Assembly (NCBI GenBank): GCA_947487095.1
Contig: CANKVI010000049.1
Span: 1-7,107 of the forward strand
DNA from: Acidimicrobiaceae bacterium
Lineage (GTDB): Bacteria > Actinomycetota > Acidimicrobiia > Acidimicrobiales > Ilumatobacteraceae
Length of the DNA: 7,107 nt
Reading direction: 5' to 3'
Shown: positions 1 to 5,943 of the stretch, in pieces
Position numbering within the stretch: the first letter of the stretch is position 1
Layout of the letters: each line of letters begins with the position of its first letter
Position numbers and translations under genes: made by a program
Notes under the pieces: generated by a model
What the model was told of the DNA's origin: nothing
Databases searched by the model: none
Seen by the model: the letters and a program-made list of their open reading frames with translations, nothing else

Positions 1-81
1 GATAACGAGACCAGATGCGGTGGTCTGCACTGCTTCGCTTGGCTTGACCACAATGCGGTCGTCTAGGGGCTTCAAGTTCAT
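1..81 (-). CDS. groES: Co-chaperonin GroES, N-terminal 27 codons (partial, runs off left edge)
   Basis: GroES forms the heptameric lid of the GroEL folding chamber in the cytoplasm. Only the first 27 residues are inside the window. They read MNLKPLDDRIVVKPSEA and onward to SGLVI, matching the start of the Cpn10 family, where a (K/R)PLxDR(I/V)(V/L)VK block is near-invariant and the following T..GLV/I residues lead into the mobile loop. The ATG at 81-79 is the natural start because a strong GGAGG Shine-Dalgarno lies 9 nt upstream. The gene is preceded by a 92 nt intergenic region with a CIRCE operator and a promoter, so it is expected to be HrcA-controlled and to lead a groES or groES-groEL unit. 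Which of these applies cannot be seen here. The identification is strong despite the truncation because sequence and regulatory context agree. Confidence 0.95.
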   Translation of the reverse strand, partial: MNLKPLDDRIVVKPSEAVQTTASGLVI

Positions 82-90
82 ATGTGAGGT

Positions 91-95
91 CCTCC
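91..95 (-). promoter_or_regulatory. Shine-Dalgarno of groES
   Basis: Read on the minus strand this is GGAGG, ending 9 nt before the groES ATG. It is one of the strongest ribosome binding sites in the window and fixes the groES start. Confidence 0.85.
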
Positions 96-136
96 GTGTG
101 GCGTGTTCCGAGTGGTTCACGCGGTTGGTTTTTCGG

Positions 137-163
137 TTAGCACTCAACGAGTGCGAGTGCTAA
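137..163. promoter_or_regulatory. CIRCE operator (HrcA binding site)
   Basis: The arms TTAGCACTC (137-145) and GAGTGCTAA (155-163) are separated by exactly 9 nt. This matches the CIRCE consensus TTAGCACTC-N9-GAGTGCTAA at all 18 arm positions. CIRCE is bound by the HrcA repressor and controls groES/groEL and dnaK operons in many bacteria. It lies about 55 nt upstream of the groES start and directly abuts a -10-like hexamer, so bound HrcA would cover the transcription start. In the transcript the same inverted repeat can fold into a hairpin in the groES leader. No hrcA gene is in the window. Confidence 0.96.
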
Positions 164-192
164 TGATACGGACCTAAGCCCCGATTTTCCAA
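163..192 (-). promoter_or_regulatory. Predicted sigma70-like promoter of groES
   Basis: On the minus strand a -35-like TTGGAA (192-187) and a -10-like TATCAT (168-163) are separated by 18 nt. They match the TTGACA and TATAAT consensus at 4 of 6 and 5 of 6 positions. The -10 shares its last base with the CIRCE arm, which puts the expected start near 155-157, inside the operator. This geometry is usual for HrcA-repressed chaperonin promoters. The -35 lies inside the final codons of maf, so promoter and coding sequence overlap. The start site is inferred, and the 5' leader would be about 75 nt. Confidence 0.6.
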
Positions 193-803
193 CTGAGCCC
201 GCACTGGGCAAGTAGGTCAGAAAGGGGCTCAAGAGGCAGTCCTACGACCGTTGTGAAGCTGCCCTGCACCGTTTCCACCAGTTTTCCCCCATCGCCTTGC
301 AGGGCATACGCACCTGCCTTATCCAGCGATTCCCCAATGCCCAGGTACCAATCCATCAGTTCAGGCGTGATGTGCACCAGCGTCACCGAGGCCGTGTCCA
401 CGGTGTGAGCCTGCCGGTCTCCGCGAACCACCGAAATGGCCGTATGCACACGATGGGTGCGACCAGACATTTCACCCAACATGCGGCGGGCATCGTCAAG
501 ATTTTCTGGCTTGCCATAAATCTCGCCATCTACATCCACTGTGGTGTCGGCTGCAATCACGATGACATCGAGATCTGGATACCGCTGTGCGATGACATGG
601 GCTTTGCCTTGTGCAAGTCGCTGCACGTGCGCAAGTGGAGTTTCAAATTCGAGTGGTGTTTCATCGATGTCGGCTGGCTCGATGTCAAATGGCATTTCAC
701 CTTCGCCAAATGCTTCGTCTAACAACTTTGTCAATAAATCAATTCGTCGCGGTGAACGCGATGCAAGAACAATTCTTGGTCGAGTGGTACTAGGAGGTTC
801 CAT
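174..803 (-). CDS. maf: Maf-family nucleotide pyrophosphatase
   Basis: Maf/YhdE/YceF proteins are cytoplasmic nucleoside triphosphate pyrophosphatases that hydrolyse dTTP/UTP or modified nucleotides to monophosphates, and they have been linked to septum inhibition. From the ATG at 803 the product is 209 aa, near the usual 190-210. Hallmarks are LASRSPRR (residues 13-20), HVQRLAQGKA (59-68), IAADTTV with the expected catalytic Asp at 86, a YGKP motif followed by SGRTHRVHTA, and DKAGAYALQG (161-170) ending in VVGLPL. The KAGAY-x-QG block resembles the dTTP/UTP-type YhdE branch, so that substrate class is the best guess. An upstream in-frame GTG at 821 would add six residues and overlap dus by 11 nt. 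I prefer ATG 803, 7 nt after the dus stop, though neither has a convincing Shine-Dalgarno. The 3' end carries the -35 region of groES. Confidence 0.9.
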   Translation of the reverse strand: MEPPSTTRPRIVLASRSPRRIDLLTKLLDEAFGEGEMPFDIEPADIDETPLEFETPLAHVQRLAQGKAHVIAQRYPDLDVIVIAADTTVDVDGEIYGKPENLDDARRMLGEMSGRTHRVHTAISVVRGDRQAHTVDTASVTLVHITPELMDWYLGIGESLDKAGAYALQGDGGKLVETVQGSFTTVVGLPLEPLSDLLAQCGLSWKIGA

Positions 804-810
804 TTCGAGA

Positions 811-1977
811 TCAGCCGCCACTCAAACGCATGACATCGCCATCATCAGGAATGGTCATGTCGTCACGATCGTCTAAGTAGCCGTCGGGCAAAATCACTTT
901 GATCGGACCGTTGGTGTGTCCACGAGCAATTCGTTCTCCACCTTCAACAATTGGAGCATCTGCATCTAACTGCGCGGCAAGCGCGCGAAGTTCAGCCAAC
1001 GATTTCACTTCAGCAAACTTGCGACGCATTTCGCCACCAACCGGATAACCCGTGAGATACCAACTGGTGTGTTTACGGAAATCGCGCATGCCGCGATCTT
1101 CATCTAGGTGTCCGCACAAACCTTCCGCGTGCTCAAGCATGACCGACAACACTTCGCCAAGTTTTGGCGTGCCTGTTACTGGTCTGCCACTAAATGCATC
1201 AACAAGATCGCGGAACAACCATGGGCGACCTAAACAACCTCGACCAATTACCACTCCGTCGCAACCGGTTTGCTCCACCATGCGCAGTGCATCGCTTGCT
1301 TCCCAAATATCACCATTGCCAAGAACAGGAATGGTCTTCACGGCTTGCTTCAGCTGACTAATCGCTTCCCAATGTGCGCTCGGTGCATAGTGCTGCTGCG
1401 CAGTACGTGCGTGCAGTGCAACCGCAACTGCGCCAGCATCTTCGCAAATCAATCCTGTTTCAATAAATGTGATGAGGTCGTCGTTGATTCCCATGCGAAA
1501 TTTGCATGTCACGGGAATGCCGTACTCTTTGCCCACAGTAACCGCAGAGTTGACAATGGCGCGTAACAACTGGCGCTTCAGTGGCACTGCTGCTCCACCA
1601 CCGCGGCGTGTCACCTTTGGTGCGGGGCAACCAAAATTTAAATCGATGTGATCAACTGCATTTGCCTGACCCAGTTTGTGCACTGCTCGGCCGAGCATCT
1701 CCGGATCACTTCCATACAGCTGCAACGAACGGAAGTCTTCGTCTGGTCCAAACTTCAACATGGTGTCAGTCTTGCGATTGCCATGCACAAGCCCAGTCGC
1801 CATGATCATTTCGTTGACGTAGACCAAGCCGGGTCCGAACTTTCGACACAGCGAACGGAATGGCGCGTTGGTTACACCAGCCATTGGAGCAAGCACCACT
1901 GGTGGCCAAATGCTGCGCTCGCCCAACTGCAGTGCAGGCACTGTCGTTGCAGTGGTTGGGGTGTCAGTTGCGGTCAT
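811..1977 (-). CDS. dus: tRNA-dihydrouridine synthase (DusB/NifR3-like)
   Basis: Dus enzymes are FMN flavoproteins that use NADPH to reduce specific uridines in the tRNA D-loop to dihydrouridine. The 388 aa product shows a TIM-barrel start LAPMAGVTNAPFR (29-41), QLYGSDP (86-92), IDLNFGCPAPKV (111-122) with the catalytic Cys at 117, CKFRMG (158-163) with a flavin-contacting Lys, HARTAQQ (189-195), GNGDIW and IGRGCLGRPW (phosphate-binding end of the barrel). A helical C-terminal domain follows, then an acidic tail with LPDGYLDD that ends in SGG. A similar tail is what I recall from actinobacterial Dus proteins, and the length fits that group. The first ~20 residues are Thr/Ala-rich and probably disordered. 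The ATG lies 4 nt after the tsaD stop with no evident Shine-Dalgarno, suggesting translational coupling. The Dus family is certain; the DusB subtype and target uridine are inferred. Confidence 0.93.
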   Translation of the reverse strand: MTATDTPTTATTVPALQLGERSIWPPVVLAPMAGVTNAPFRSLCRKFGPGLVYVNEMIMATGLVHGNRKTDTMLKFGPDEDFRSLQLYGSDPEMLGRAVHKLGQANAVDHIDLNFGCPAPKVTRRGGGAAVPLKRQLLRAIVNSAVTVGKEYGIPVTCKFRMGINDDLITFIETGLICEDAGAVAVALHARTAQQHYAPSAHWEAISQLKQAVKTIPVLGNGDIWEASDALRMVEQTGCDGVVIGRGCLGRPWLFRDLVDAFSGRPVTGTPKLGEVLSVMLEHAEGLCGHLDEDRGMRDFRKHTSWYLTGYPVGGEMRRKFAEVKSLAELRALAAQLDADAPIVEGGERIARGHTNGPIKVILPDGYLDDRDDMTIPDDGDVMRLSGG

Positions 1978-1981
1978 GGTG

Positions 1982-3007
1982 TTACGAGGTGGTTCGGTCG
2001 GTCAACTTCAGGTTTGGCATGGCACCCATGCTCAATTCGCTTGGTCCGTCCTGCAATAAACGGTACCAACCAGCAGAGGCAATCATGGCTGCATTGTCGG
2101 TGCACATTGCCATGCTGGGCAACACCAAGCGCCATCCCTGCTGAGTGCACGTTGCAGTCATTTCTTGGCGTAACAGCGAGTTGGCAGCAACACCACCGCC
2201 AAGAGCGATGGTTTTTGCCCCGATGTGTCTTGCAGCCTTTACCGACTTTGCCACCAAGACATCAACAACTGCAGTTTGAAATGATGCAGCAACATCTTGT
2301 GTGGAAATTGCTGGATTCTTGCGCACGTAATTGACCACCGCAGTTTTCAAACCACTAAACGACACATCGAAACCGTCATGCAACATTGCACGCGGAAATT
2401 CAATTGCTTGTGCGTTGCCAAGCTTTGCTTCGCGATCAATCGCTGGTCCACCGGGGTGACCGAGTCCAAGAAAACGCGCAACTTTGTCGAAGGCTTCCCC
2501 CGCCGCATCGTCAATGGTCTGACCGATGATGGAGTACTTACCGTGCGACTCCATGTTTACAAGCAATGTGTTTCCACCCGACACCAACACCACCAACATC
2601 GGAAACTCAACATTCGGGTCATCGAGCAGCGCTGCATACAAATGCGCCTCCAAGTGATTCACACCAATGAAGGGTTTGTTCAAAGCAAGTGCAATCGATT
2701 TCGCAGCAGAAACACCAACGAGAAGCGCGCCAACTAGTCCGGGTCCGACTGTTGCGGCAACCGCATCGATGCGTTCAAAACCAATTCCCGAATCTTGAAG
2801 AGCCTTACGAATGACTGGAGTCATTGCTTCAACATGGGCGCGGCTCGCAATTTCTGGCACCACTCCACCGAACCGAGCATGTTGCTCAATTTGTGTGGCA
2901 ACCACAGAAGACAACACGTCGTTGCCACCCATGACTACTGCTGCAGCAGTTTCATCGCAGCTCGACTCAATGCCAAGCACCACCGTGGCTTCATTGATGC
3001 GAATCAT
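1982..3007 (-). CDS. tsaD: tRNA N6-threonylcarbamoyladenosine transferase TsaD
   Basis: TsaD (Gcp/Kae1/YgjD) transfers the threonylcarbamoyl group from threonylcarbamoyl-AMP to A37 of ANN-decoding tRNAs, working with TsaB and TsaE. The 341 aa product has the ASKHA fold signatures: LGIESSCDETAAAVV (11-25), RFGGVVPEIASRAH (45-58), HLEAHLYA with metal ligands His118 and His122, LVSGGNT (141-147), DDAAGEAFDK (166-175), ALGGGVAANS and CTDNAAMIA (302-310) with a likely metal-ligand Asp304. Length is typical of bacterial TsaD. Residue 146 is Asn where the bacterial motif usually reads SGGHT. The ATG overlaps the rimI stop by 4 nt (ATGA), and upstream Shine-Dalgarno complementarity is weak, so coupling is likely. 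Identity is essentially certain from the motifs and the tsaB-rimI-tsaD order. Confidence 0.97.
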   Translation of the reverse strand: MIRINEATVVLGIESSCDETAAAVVMGGNDVLSSVVATQIEQHARFGGVVPEIASRAHVEAMTPVIRKALQDSGIGFERIDAVAATVGPGLVGALLVGVSAAKSIALALNKPFIGVNHLEAHLYAALLDDPNVEFPMLVVLVSGGNTLLVNMESHGKYSIIGQTIDDAAGEAFDKVARFLGLGHPGGPAIDREAKLGNAQAIEFPRAMLHDGFDVSFSGLKTAVVNYVRKNPAISTQDVAASFQTAVVDVLVAKSVKAARHIGAKTIALGGGVAANSLLRQEMTATCTQQGWRLVLPSMAMCTDNAAMIASAGWYRLLQDGPSELSMGAMPNLKLTDRTTS

Positions 3008-3570
3008 GGTCTGGTCTTTTCAATGCTGCGCAAGCGATCACGGAATACATCGTCTTGAATGTCTTGACACCACATCACAATGGCATCGTCAGTGTTTTCG
3101 TAATACTTTCGACGCACACCTGCAGGCACAAACCCGAAACGGCGATACAACTCTTGCGCTGCGGTGTTGGTATGACGAACCTCAAGTGTGAGTGCTTCGC
3201 ACTTGCGTTGTCGAGCATGCCAAGCAAGTTCGAGCATGAGTTCAGTTGCAATGCCTCGCTGTTGCCAGTCTGGATGCACCGCAATATTGGTGACGTGTGC
3301 ATCGGTGTCAGCAAACAGCAACCCGCAATACCCCACGAGTTCGCGGCCAATATGGGCAACCGCGTAATACCGATGACCCCTATTCATCATTTCAATTTCG
3401 TCGGCGAACACTTTTTGCGTCCACGGCTTCGGATACACGACTTCCTCAATTGGCATGATGTCGCGAATGTCTCGGCGGTGCATTTGCGCAACCTCAAGCA
3501 CCGGATGAGCCTGTGAATGCGAAGTATTTCCGACATCTACTTTCTTAATCAATCGGTCAAGAATGCTCAT
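3004..3570 (-). CDS. rimI: RimI-type GNAT protein N-acetyltransferase
   Basis: RimI acetylates the N-terminal alanine of ribosomal protein S18 and may act on other N-termini. The 188 aa product is a single GNAT domain: YPKPW (46-50), a beta-strand region HVTNIAVHPDWQQRGIA (92-108) with the acetyl-CoA pyrophosphate loop QQRGIA, LTLEVRHTN (127-135) with Glu130 in the position of the proposed catalytic Glu, and ELYRRFGFVPAG (140-151) with the likely general-acid Tyr142. The start at 3570 is chosen because AAGGAG lies 6 nt upstream and the ATG overlaps the tsaB stop (ATGA); an upstream start at 3591 is possible but lacks this support. The protein has about 23 extra N-terminal residues compared with E. 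coli RimI, measured at the PW motif. Its location between tsaB and tsaD is conserved in many bacteria and supports RimI over a generic GNAT. Confidence 0.92.
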   Translation of the reverse strand: MSILDRLIKKVDVGNTSHSQAHPVLEVAQMHRRDIRDIMPIEEVVYPKPWTQKVFADEIEMMNRGHRYYAVAHIGRELVGYCGLLFADTDAHVTNIAVHPDWQQRGIATELMLELAWHARQRKCEALTLEVRHTNTAAQELYRRFGFVPAGVRRKYYENTDDAIVMWCQDIQDDVFRDRLRSIEKTRP

Positions 3571-4280
3571 TGTGCACTCCTTGTGGCCCAATTGATTTCA
3601 GCATCAGGTGCACGTAAATACATCGGAACTACTTCATCAATCTGCACCCACTCTTCGCGCAGTGCTCGCTCGTGAGCGATTTCAACCAATGTCGACGCAA
3701 GTGGCATTGAGTATTTGTCGTCTGCGATTTCTAGAGCAGGTAACACTGGGTTCAATCGCTCGCGGAACTCGGTTTCGTGTTTCAGCGCTCCAGTACCAAC
3801 GAGCAACGTTGACTGTCCGCGGTCGAGCACATCAACTGCACACATTTCTGGAGACCCAATTTGTGGCTTGCCAACTTGTTTCAGTTTTCCGTCTGTCATG
3901 CGATATAGCGACCAGTACACCTCACCGCGTCGAGCATCAACTACCGAAGCAATGACCTCGTTATTTGTCTGCACCGCAGCAGCCAAAATGTTGAGGCTGG
4001 TAACCGGAATGATTGGCACGTCAATCACCTGCGCAATTGCTTGAGCAGATGCGATTCCTACCCTCATTCCCGTGAACAAGCCAGGCCCAATATCAACAGC
4101 GATTCCACCTACATCCCACAATTCAACGGAAGCTTGTTTGCACACAAAATCAATCATTGGAGTGAGCGCTTCGGCATGTTGACGATCACTGCGAATTTCA
4201 CTACTTGCAAGAACCACATCGCCATCGTGCAACGCAACGCTTACCGCATCGGTTGCCGTATCAATTCCCAAAATAATCAT
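3567..4280 (-). CDS. tsaB: t6A biosynthesis protein TsaB
   Basis: TsaB (YeaZ) is an inactive-looking paralogue of TsaD that dimerises with it and is required for bacterial t6A synthesis at tRNA position 37. The 237 aa product begins MIILGIDTATDAVSVAL, followed by HAEALTPMIDFV (35-46), VDIGPGLFTGMRVGIA (62-77; the family usually reads GPGSFTGLR) and VVDARRGEVYW (113-123). The C-terminal part is poorly conserved, as expected for TsaB. The start at 4280 is chosen over an in-frame start 17 codons upstream because the conserved strand begins right there, GAGGTG lies 6 nt upstream, and the ATG overlaps the tsaE stop as ATGA. The 3' end overlaps rimI in the same way. Confidence 0.95.
   Translation of the reverse strand: MIILGIDTATDAVSVALHDGDVVLASSEIRSDRQHAEALTPMIDFVCKQASVELWDVGGIAVDIGPGLFTGMRVGIASAQAIAQVIDVPIIPVTSLNILAAAVQTNNEVIASVVDARRGEVYWSLYRMTDGKLKQVGKPQIGSPEMCAVDVLDRGQSTLLVGTGALKHETEFRERLNPVLPALEIADDKYSMPLASTLVEIAHERALREEWVQIDEVVPMYLRAPDAEINWATRSAQ
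3577..3582 (-). promoter_or_regulatory. Shine-Dalgarno deciding the rimI start
   Basis: Minus-strand AAGGAG lies 6 nt before the ATG at 3570, inside the last codons of tsaB. It supports the shorter rimI start over the start at 3591. Confidence 0.8.
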
Positions 4281-4759
4281 GCCGACCACCTCGCTAGCGA
4301 ACTGCGGAGTTTGTCCCATCGCGATTCCCACTGCTTGCCACGCCAGCCAATTTCAATGCGTCGTGAGTCTTCGCTTCCTTCAACGTGGCTCAACGTAATG
4401 GTGAGTCCGTCACCAATGTCGTCACCCACAACATCGCCCCACTCCACCAACGCGACTCCACCTGCTTCAACAAGTTCAGCAATTCCTAAGTCGGCAAGTT
4501 CGCCAGTGCGCTCTAGTCGATACAAGTCGGCATGATGCATGGGAATCCGACCACCCGAATAGTTGTGGAGCAAATTGAATGTTGGCGAAGTGATTGCTTC
4601 AGACACGCCAAGTGACTTGCCAAACTGCTGTGCGAAAAAGGTTTTTCCCGCGCCCATTTCCCCAATCAACACAAACATGTCTCCTGGTTTTGCCAAGCCA
4701 GCAATCACCCCAGCAATGTCAGCAGTGTCGGTTTGGCGCGGTGCAGTCAAGGTAATCAT
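4277..4759 (-). CDS. tsaE: tRNA t6A modification ATPase TsaE
   Basis: TsaE (YjeE) is a small P-loop ATPase that binds the TsaB-TsaD complex and supports turnover in t6A synthesis. The 160 aa product has a Walker A motif GEMGAGKT (33-40), TSPTFNLLHNY (57-67, switch-like region), HADLYRL (76-82) and VEWGD (105-109), all in the family order and spacing. The length is close to the usual 150-160. The ATG at 4759 is the first conventional start after an in-frame TGA 15 nt upstream. It has no purine-rich Shine-Dalgarno, since the preceding bases are pyrimidine-rich. The gene is separated from alr by 41 nt, the largest internal gap of the operon, and its stop overlaps the tsaB start (ATGA). TsaC/Sua5, which makes the threonylcarbamoyl-AMP intermediate, is not in the window. 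Confidence 0.95.
   Translation of the reverse strand: MITLTAPRQTDTADIAGVIAGLAKPGDMFVLIGEMGAGKTFFAQQFGKSLGVSEAITSPTFNLLHNYSGGRIPMHHADLYRLERTGELADLGIAELVEAGGVALVEWGDVVGDDIGDGLTITLSHVEGSEDSRRIEIGWRGKQWESRWDKLRSSLARWSA
4287..4292 (-). promoter_or_regulatory. Shine-Dalgarno deciding the tsaB start
   Basis: Minus-strand GAGGTG ends 6 nt before the ATG at 4280, inside the last codons of tsaE. It favours that start over the longer in-frame one at 4331. Confidence 0.7.
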
Positions 4760-4800
4760 GAGGGAAAGCCGTATTCAGCCTAGGTAGTTACTCAAGCGAA
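4760..4800 (-). other. alr-tsaE intergenic gap without clear signals
   Basis: These 41 nt are the longest non-coding gap apart from the groES leader. Read on the minus strand the last part before tsaE is a pyrimidine-rich GGCTTTCCCTC with no Shine-Dalgarno. I find no convincing -35/-10 pair or terminator hairpin. A weak TAGGCT (-10-like) is present but has no matching -35. Confidence 0.4.
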
Positions 4801-5937
4801 CTAATTGATGTAGTTACGCGGCATTCGAGCACTTATTGCGCACACGATTTCATAGCCAATTGTGCCCATTTTGTTTGCCCATTCATTGGCAGTAATGAGT
4901 TCTGCGCCTTGTGCGCCAATGAGGACAGCTTCGTCACCAATGCTCACTTCATCGTCTGCGCAGTTCAAGAGAATCTGGTCCATCGTGACCACACCGGCAA
5001 ATGCACGACGGGTTCCGTTAACAAGCACAGATCCGCTCTCCCAAATGCCCCGCGGTATTCCGTCTGCATAGCCAAGCGGAAGAGTGGCAATTGTTGAATC
5101 GCTTTCGAGTGGTCGCTTCAGTCCATATGACACACCTTGCCCCGCAGCAACTCGCTGCACATGAGAAACGCGCGCGTGTGCCGACATAACCGGGCGAAGG
5201 TCAAGTTGGTGGTCTGCACCGAACGAATTGGTTGCTGCATCTCCAGGAATTCCATACATGGCAATTCCTACTCGAGTCATCGTGCAACCAACGCCAGCAT
5301 CTAACCTGCGAATTGCAGAAGCTGAATTTGAAATATGCACGTGGCGAACTTCGATTTCTAATGCACGAACCTGTTCAACAGCACGCATGAATGTAGAAAC
5401 TTGCCGTTGTGCAAATTGAGTGTCGGCAACATCTGCAGTAGCCAAGTGCGTGAACATGCCATCAAGTGTGAGCCATTGTGATTCGGCAACAAGACTCGCG
5501 ACTCTCACCGCATTGTCTGGTTGCACACCCACACGGTGCATTCCCGAGTCCACCTTCACATGAACTGAAGCCATGATCTCAAGTTCGCTTGCTGTGCGCG
5601 CGAAGCGAACAATCGTTGCTTCGTTGTACAACGTGGCAATCAGTCCATACGAAATAATGTCGCAAAACTGCTCTTCAGGCTGTTCACTCATGATGAGAAT
5701 CGGTGCGTTGATTCCGGATTGGCGAAGTTCAATTCCCTCTTGCACTAACGCAACACAAAGCCCGTGCGCACCTGATTGCAGTGCAACACGCGCACATTCA
5801 ACAGCGCCGTGACCGTATGCGTCTGCCTTCACAACAGCCCATAGCTGTTGCGGAGCCACGTGTGCTGCGAGCGTTGCAACATTGTGGCGAAGTGCGCCAA
5901 GATCAATTTGCGCCCACGCCCAGCGTTGTGCATTCAT
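4801..5937 (-). CDS. alr: Alanine racemase
   Basis: Alr is a cytoplasmic PLP enzyme that interconverts L- and D-alanine, supplying D-Ala for peptidoglycan. The 378 aa product has the fold-type III layout. An N-terminal TIM barrel opens with AWAQIDLGALRHN (7-19) and the PLP-lysine motif AVVKADAYGHGAV, with Lys37 as the Schiff-base lysine. A middle region includes HVKVDSGMHRVG and THLATAD. The C-terminal beta domain contains VSYG with the second catalytic base Tyr271, LPLGYADGIPR and VVTMDQI (Met319-Asp320). It ends with CAISARMPRNYIN, close to the usual AISxRVPRxY terminus. All expected catalytic residues are present and the length is normal. The ATG at 5937 lies 6 nt after the acpS stop with only a weak GAG upstream, so it is probably translated from the same message. 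Confidence 0.96.
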   Translation of the reverse strand: MNAQRWAWAQIDLGALRHNVATLAAHVAPQQLWAVVKADAYGHGAVECARVALQSGAHGLCVALVQEGIELRQSGINAPILIMSEQPEEQFCDIISYGLIATLYNEATIVRFARTASELEIMASVHVKVDSGMHRVGVQPDNAVRVASLVAESQWLTLDGMFTHLATADVADTQFAQRQVSTFMRAVEQVRALEIEVRHVHISNSASAIRRLDAGVGCTMTRVGIAMYGIPGDAATNSFGADHQLDLRPVMSAHARVSHVQRVAAGQGVSYGLKRPLESDSTIATLPLGYADGIPRGIWESGSVLVNGTRRAFAGVVTMDQILLNCADDEVSIGDEAVLIGAQGAELITANEWANKMGTIGYEIVCAISARMPRNYIN

Positions 5938-5943
5938 GGGTAA

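Noticed and set aside
82..173. Rho-independent terminator for the upstream operon
   Set aside because: The only strong inverted repeat here is the CIRCE element. It is not followed on the minus strand by a proper U-tract, and an A/C-rich sequence comes next.
297..722. 141-codon open frame on the plus strand inside maf
   Set aside because: It is entirely antisense to maf, which has full family motifs, and its Cys/His-rich composition is typical of a reversed frame.
1381..1440. GC-rich, partly palindromic stretch that might be a repeat or regulatory hairpin
   Set aside because: It lies inside the conserved barrel of dus and is explained by alternating Ala/His/Arg/Gln codons. No second copy was seen in the window.
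1648..2334. 228-codon open frame on the plus strand across the dus/tsaD junction
   Set aside because: It is fully antisense to two well-supported genes. Its product is rich in Cys, Trp, His and Gln with no recognisable domain, as expected of a shadow frame.
3075..3359. 94-codon minus-strand open frame inside rimI
   Set aside because: It lies in another frame of the same strand as the well-supported GNAT gene and has no family signature.
4041..4535. 164-codon open frame on the plus strand over tsaB/tsaE
   Set aside because: It is antisense to two certain genes, shows no domain and has a low-complexity Ser/Pro-rich end. It is a shadow of the real coding frames.
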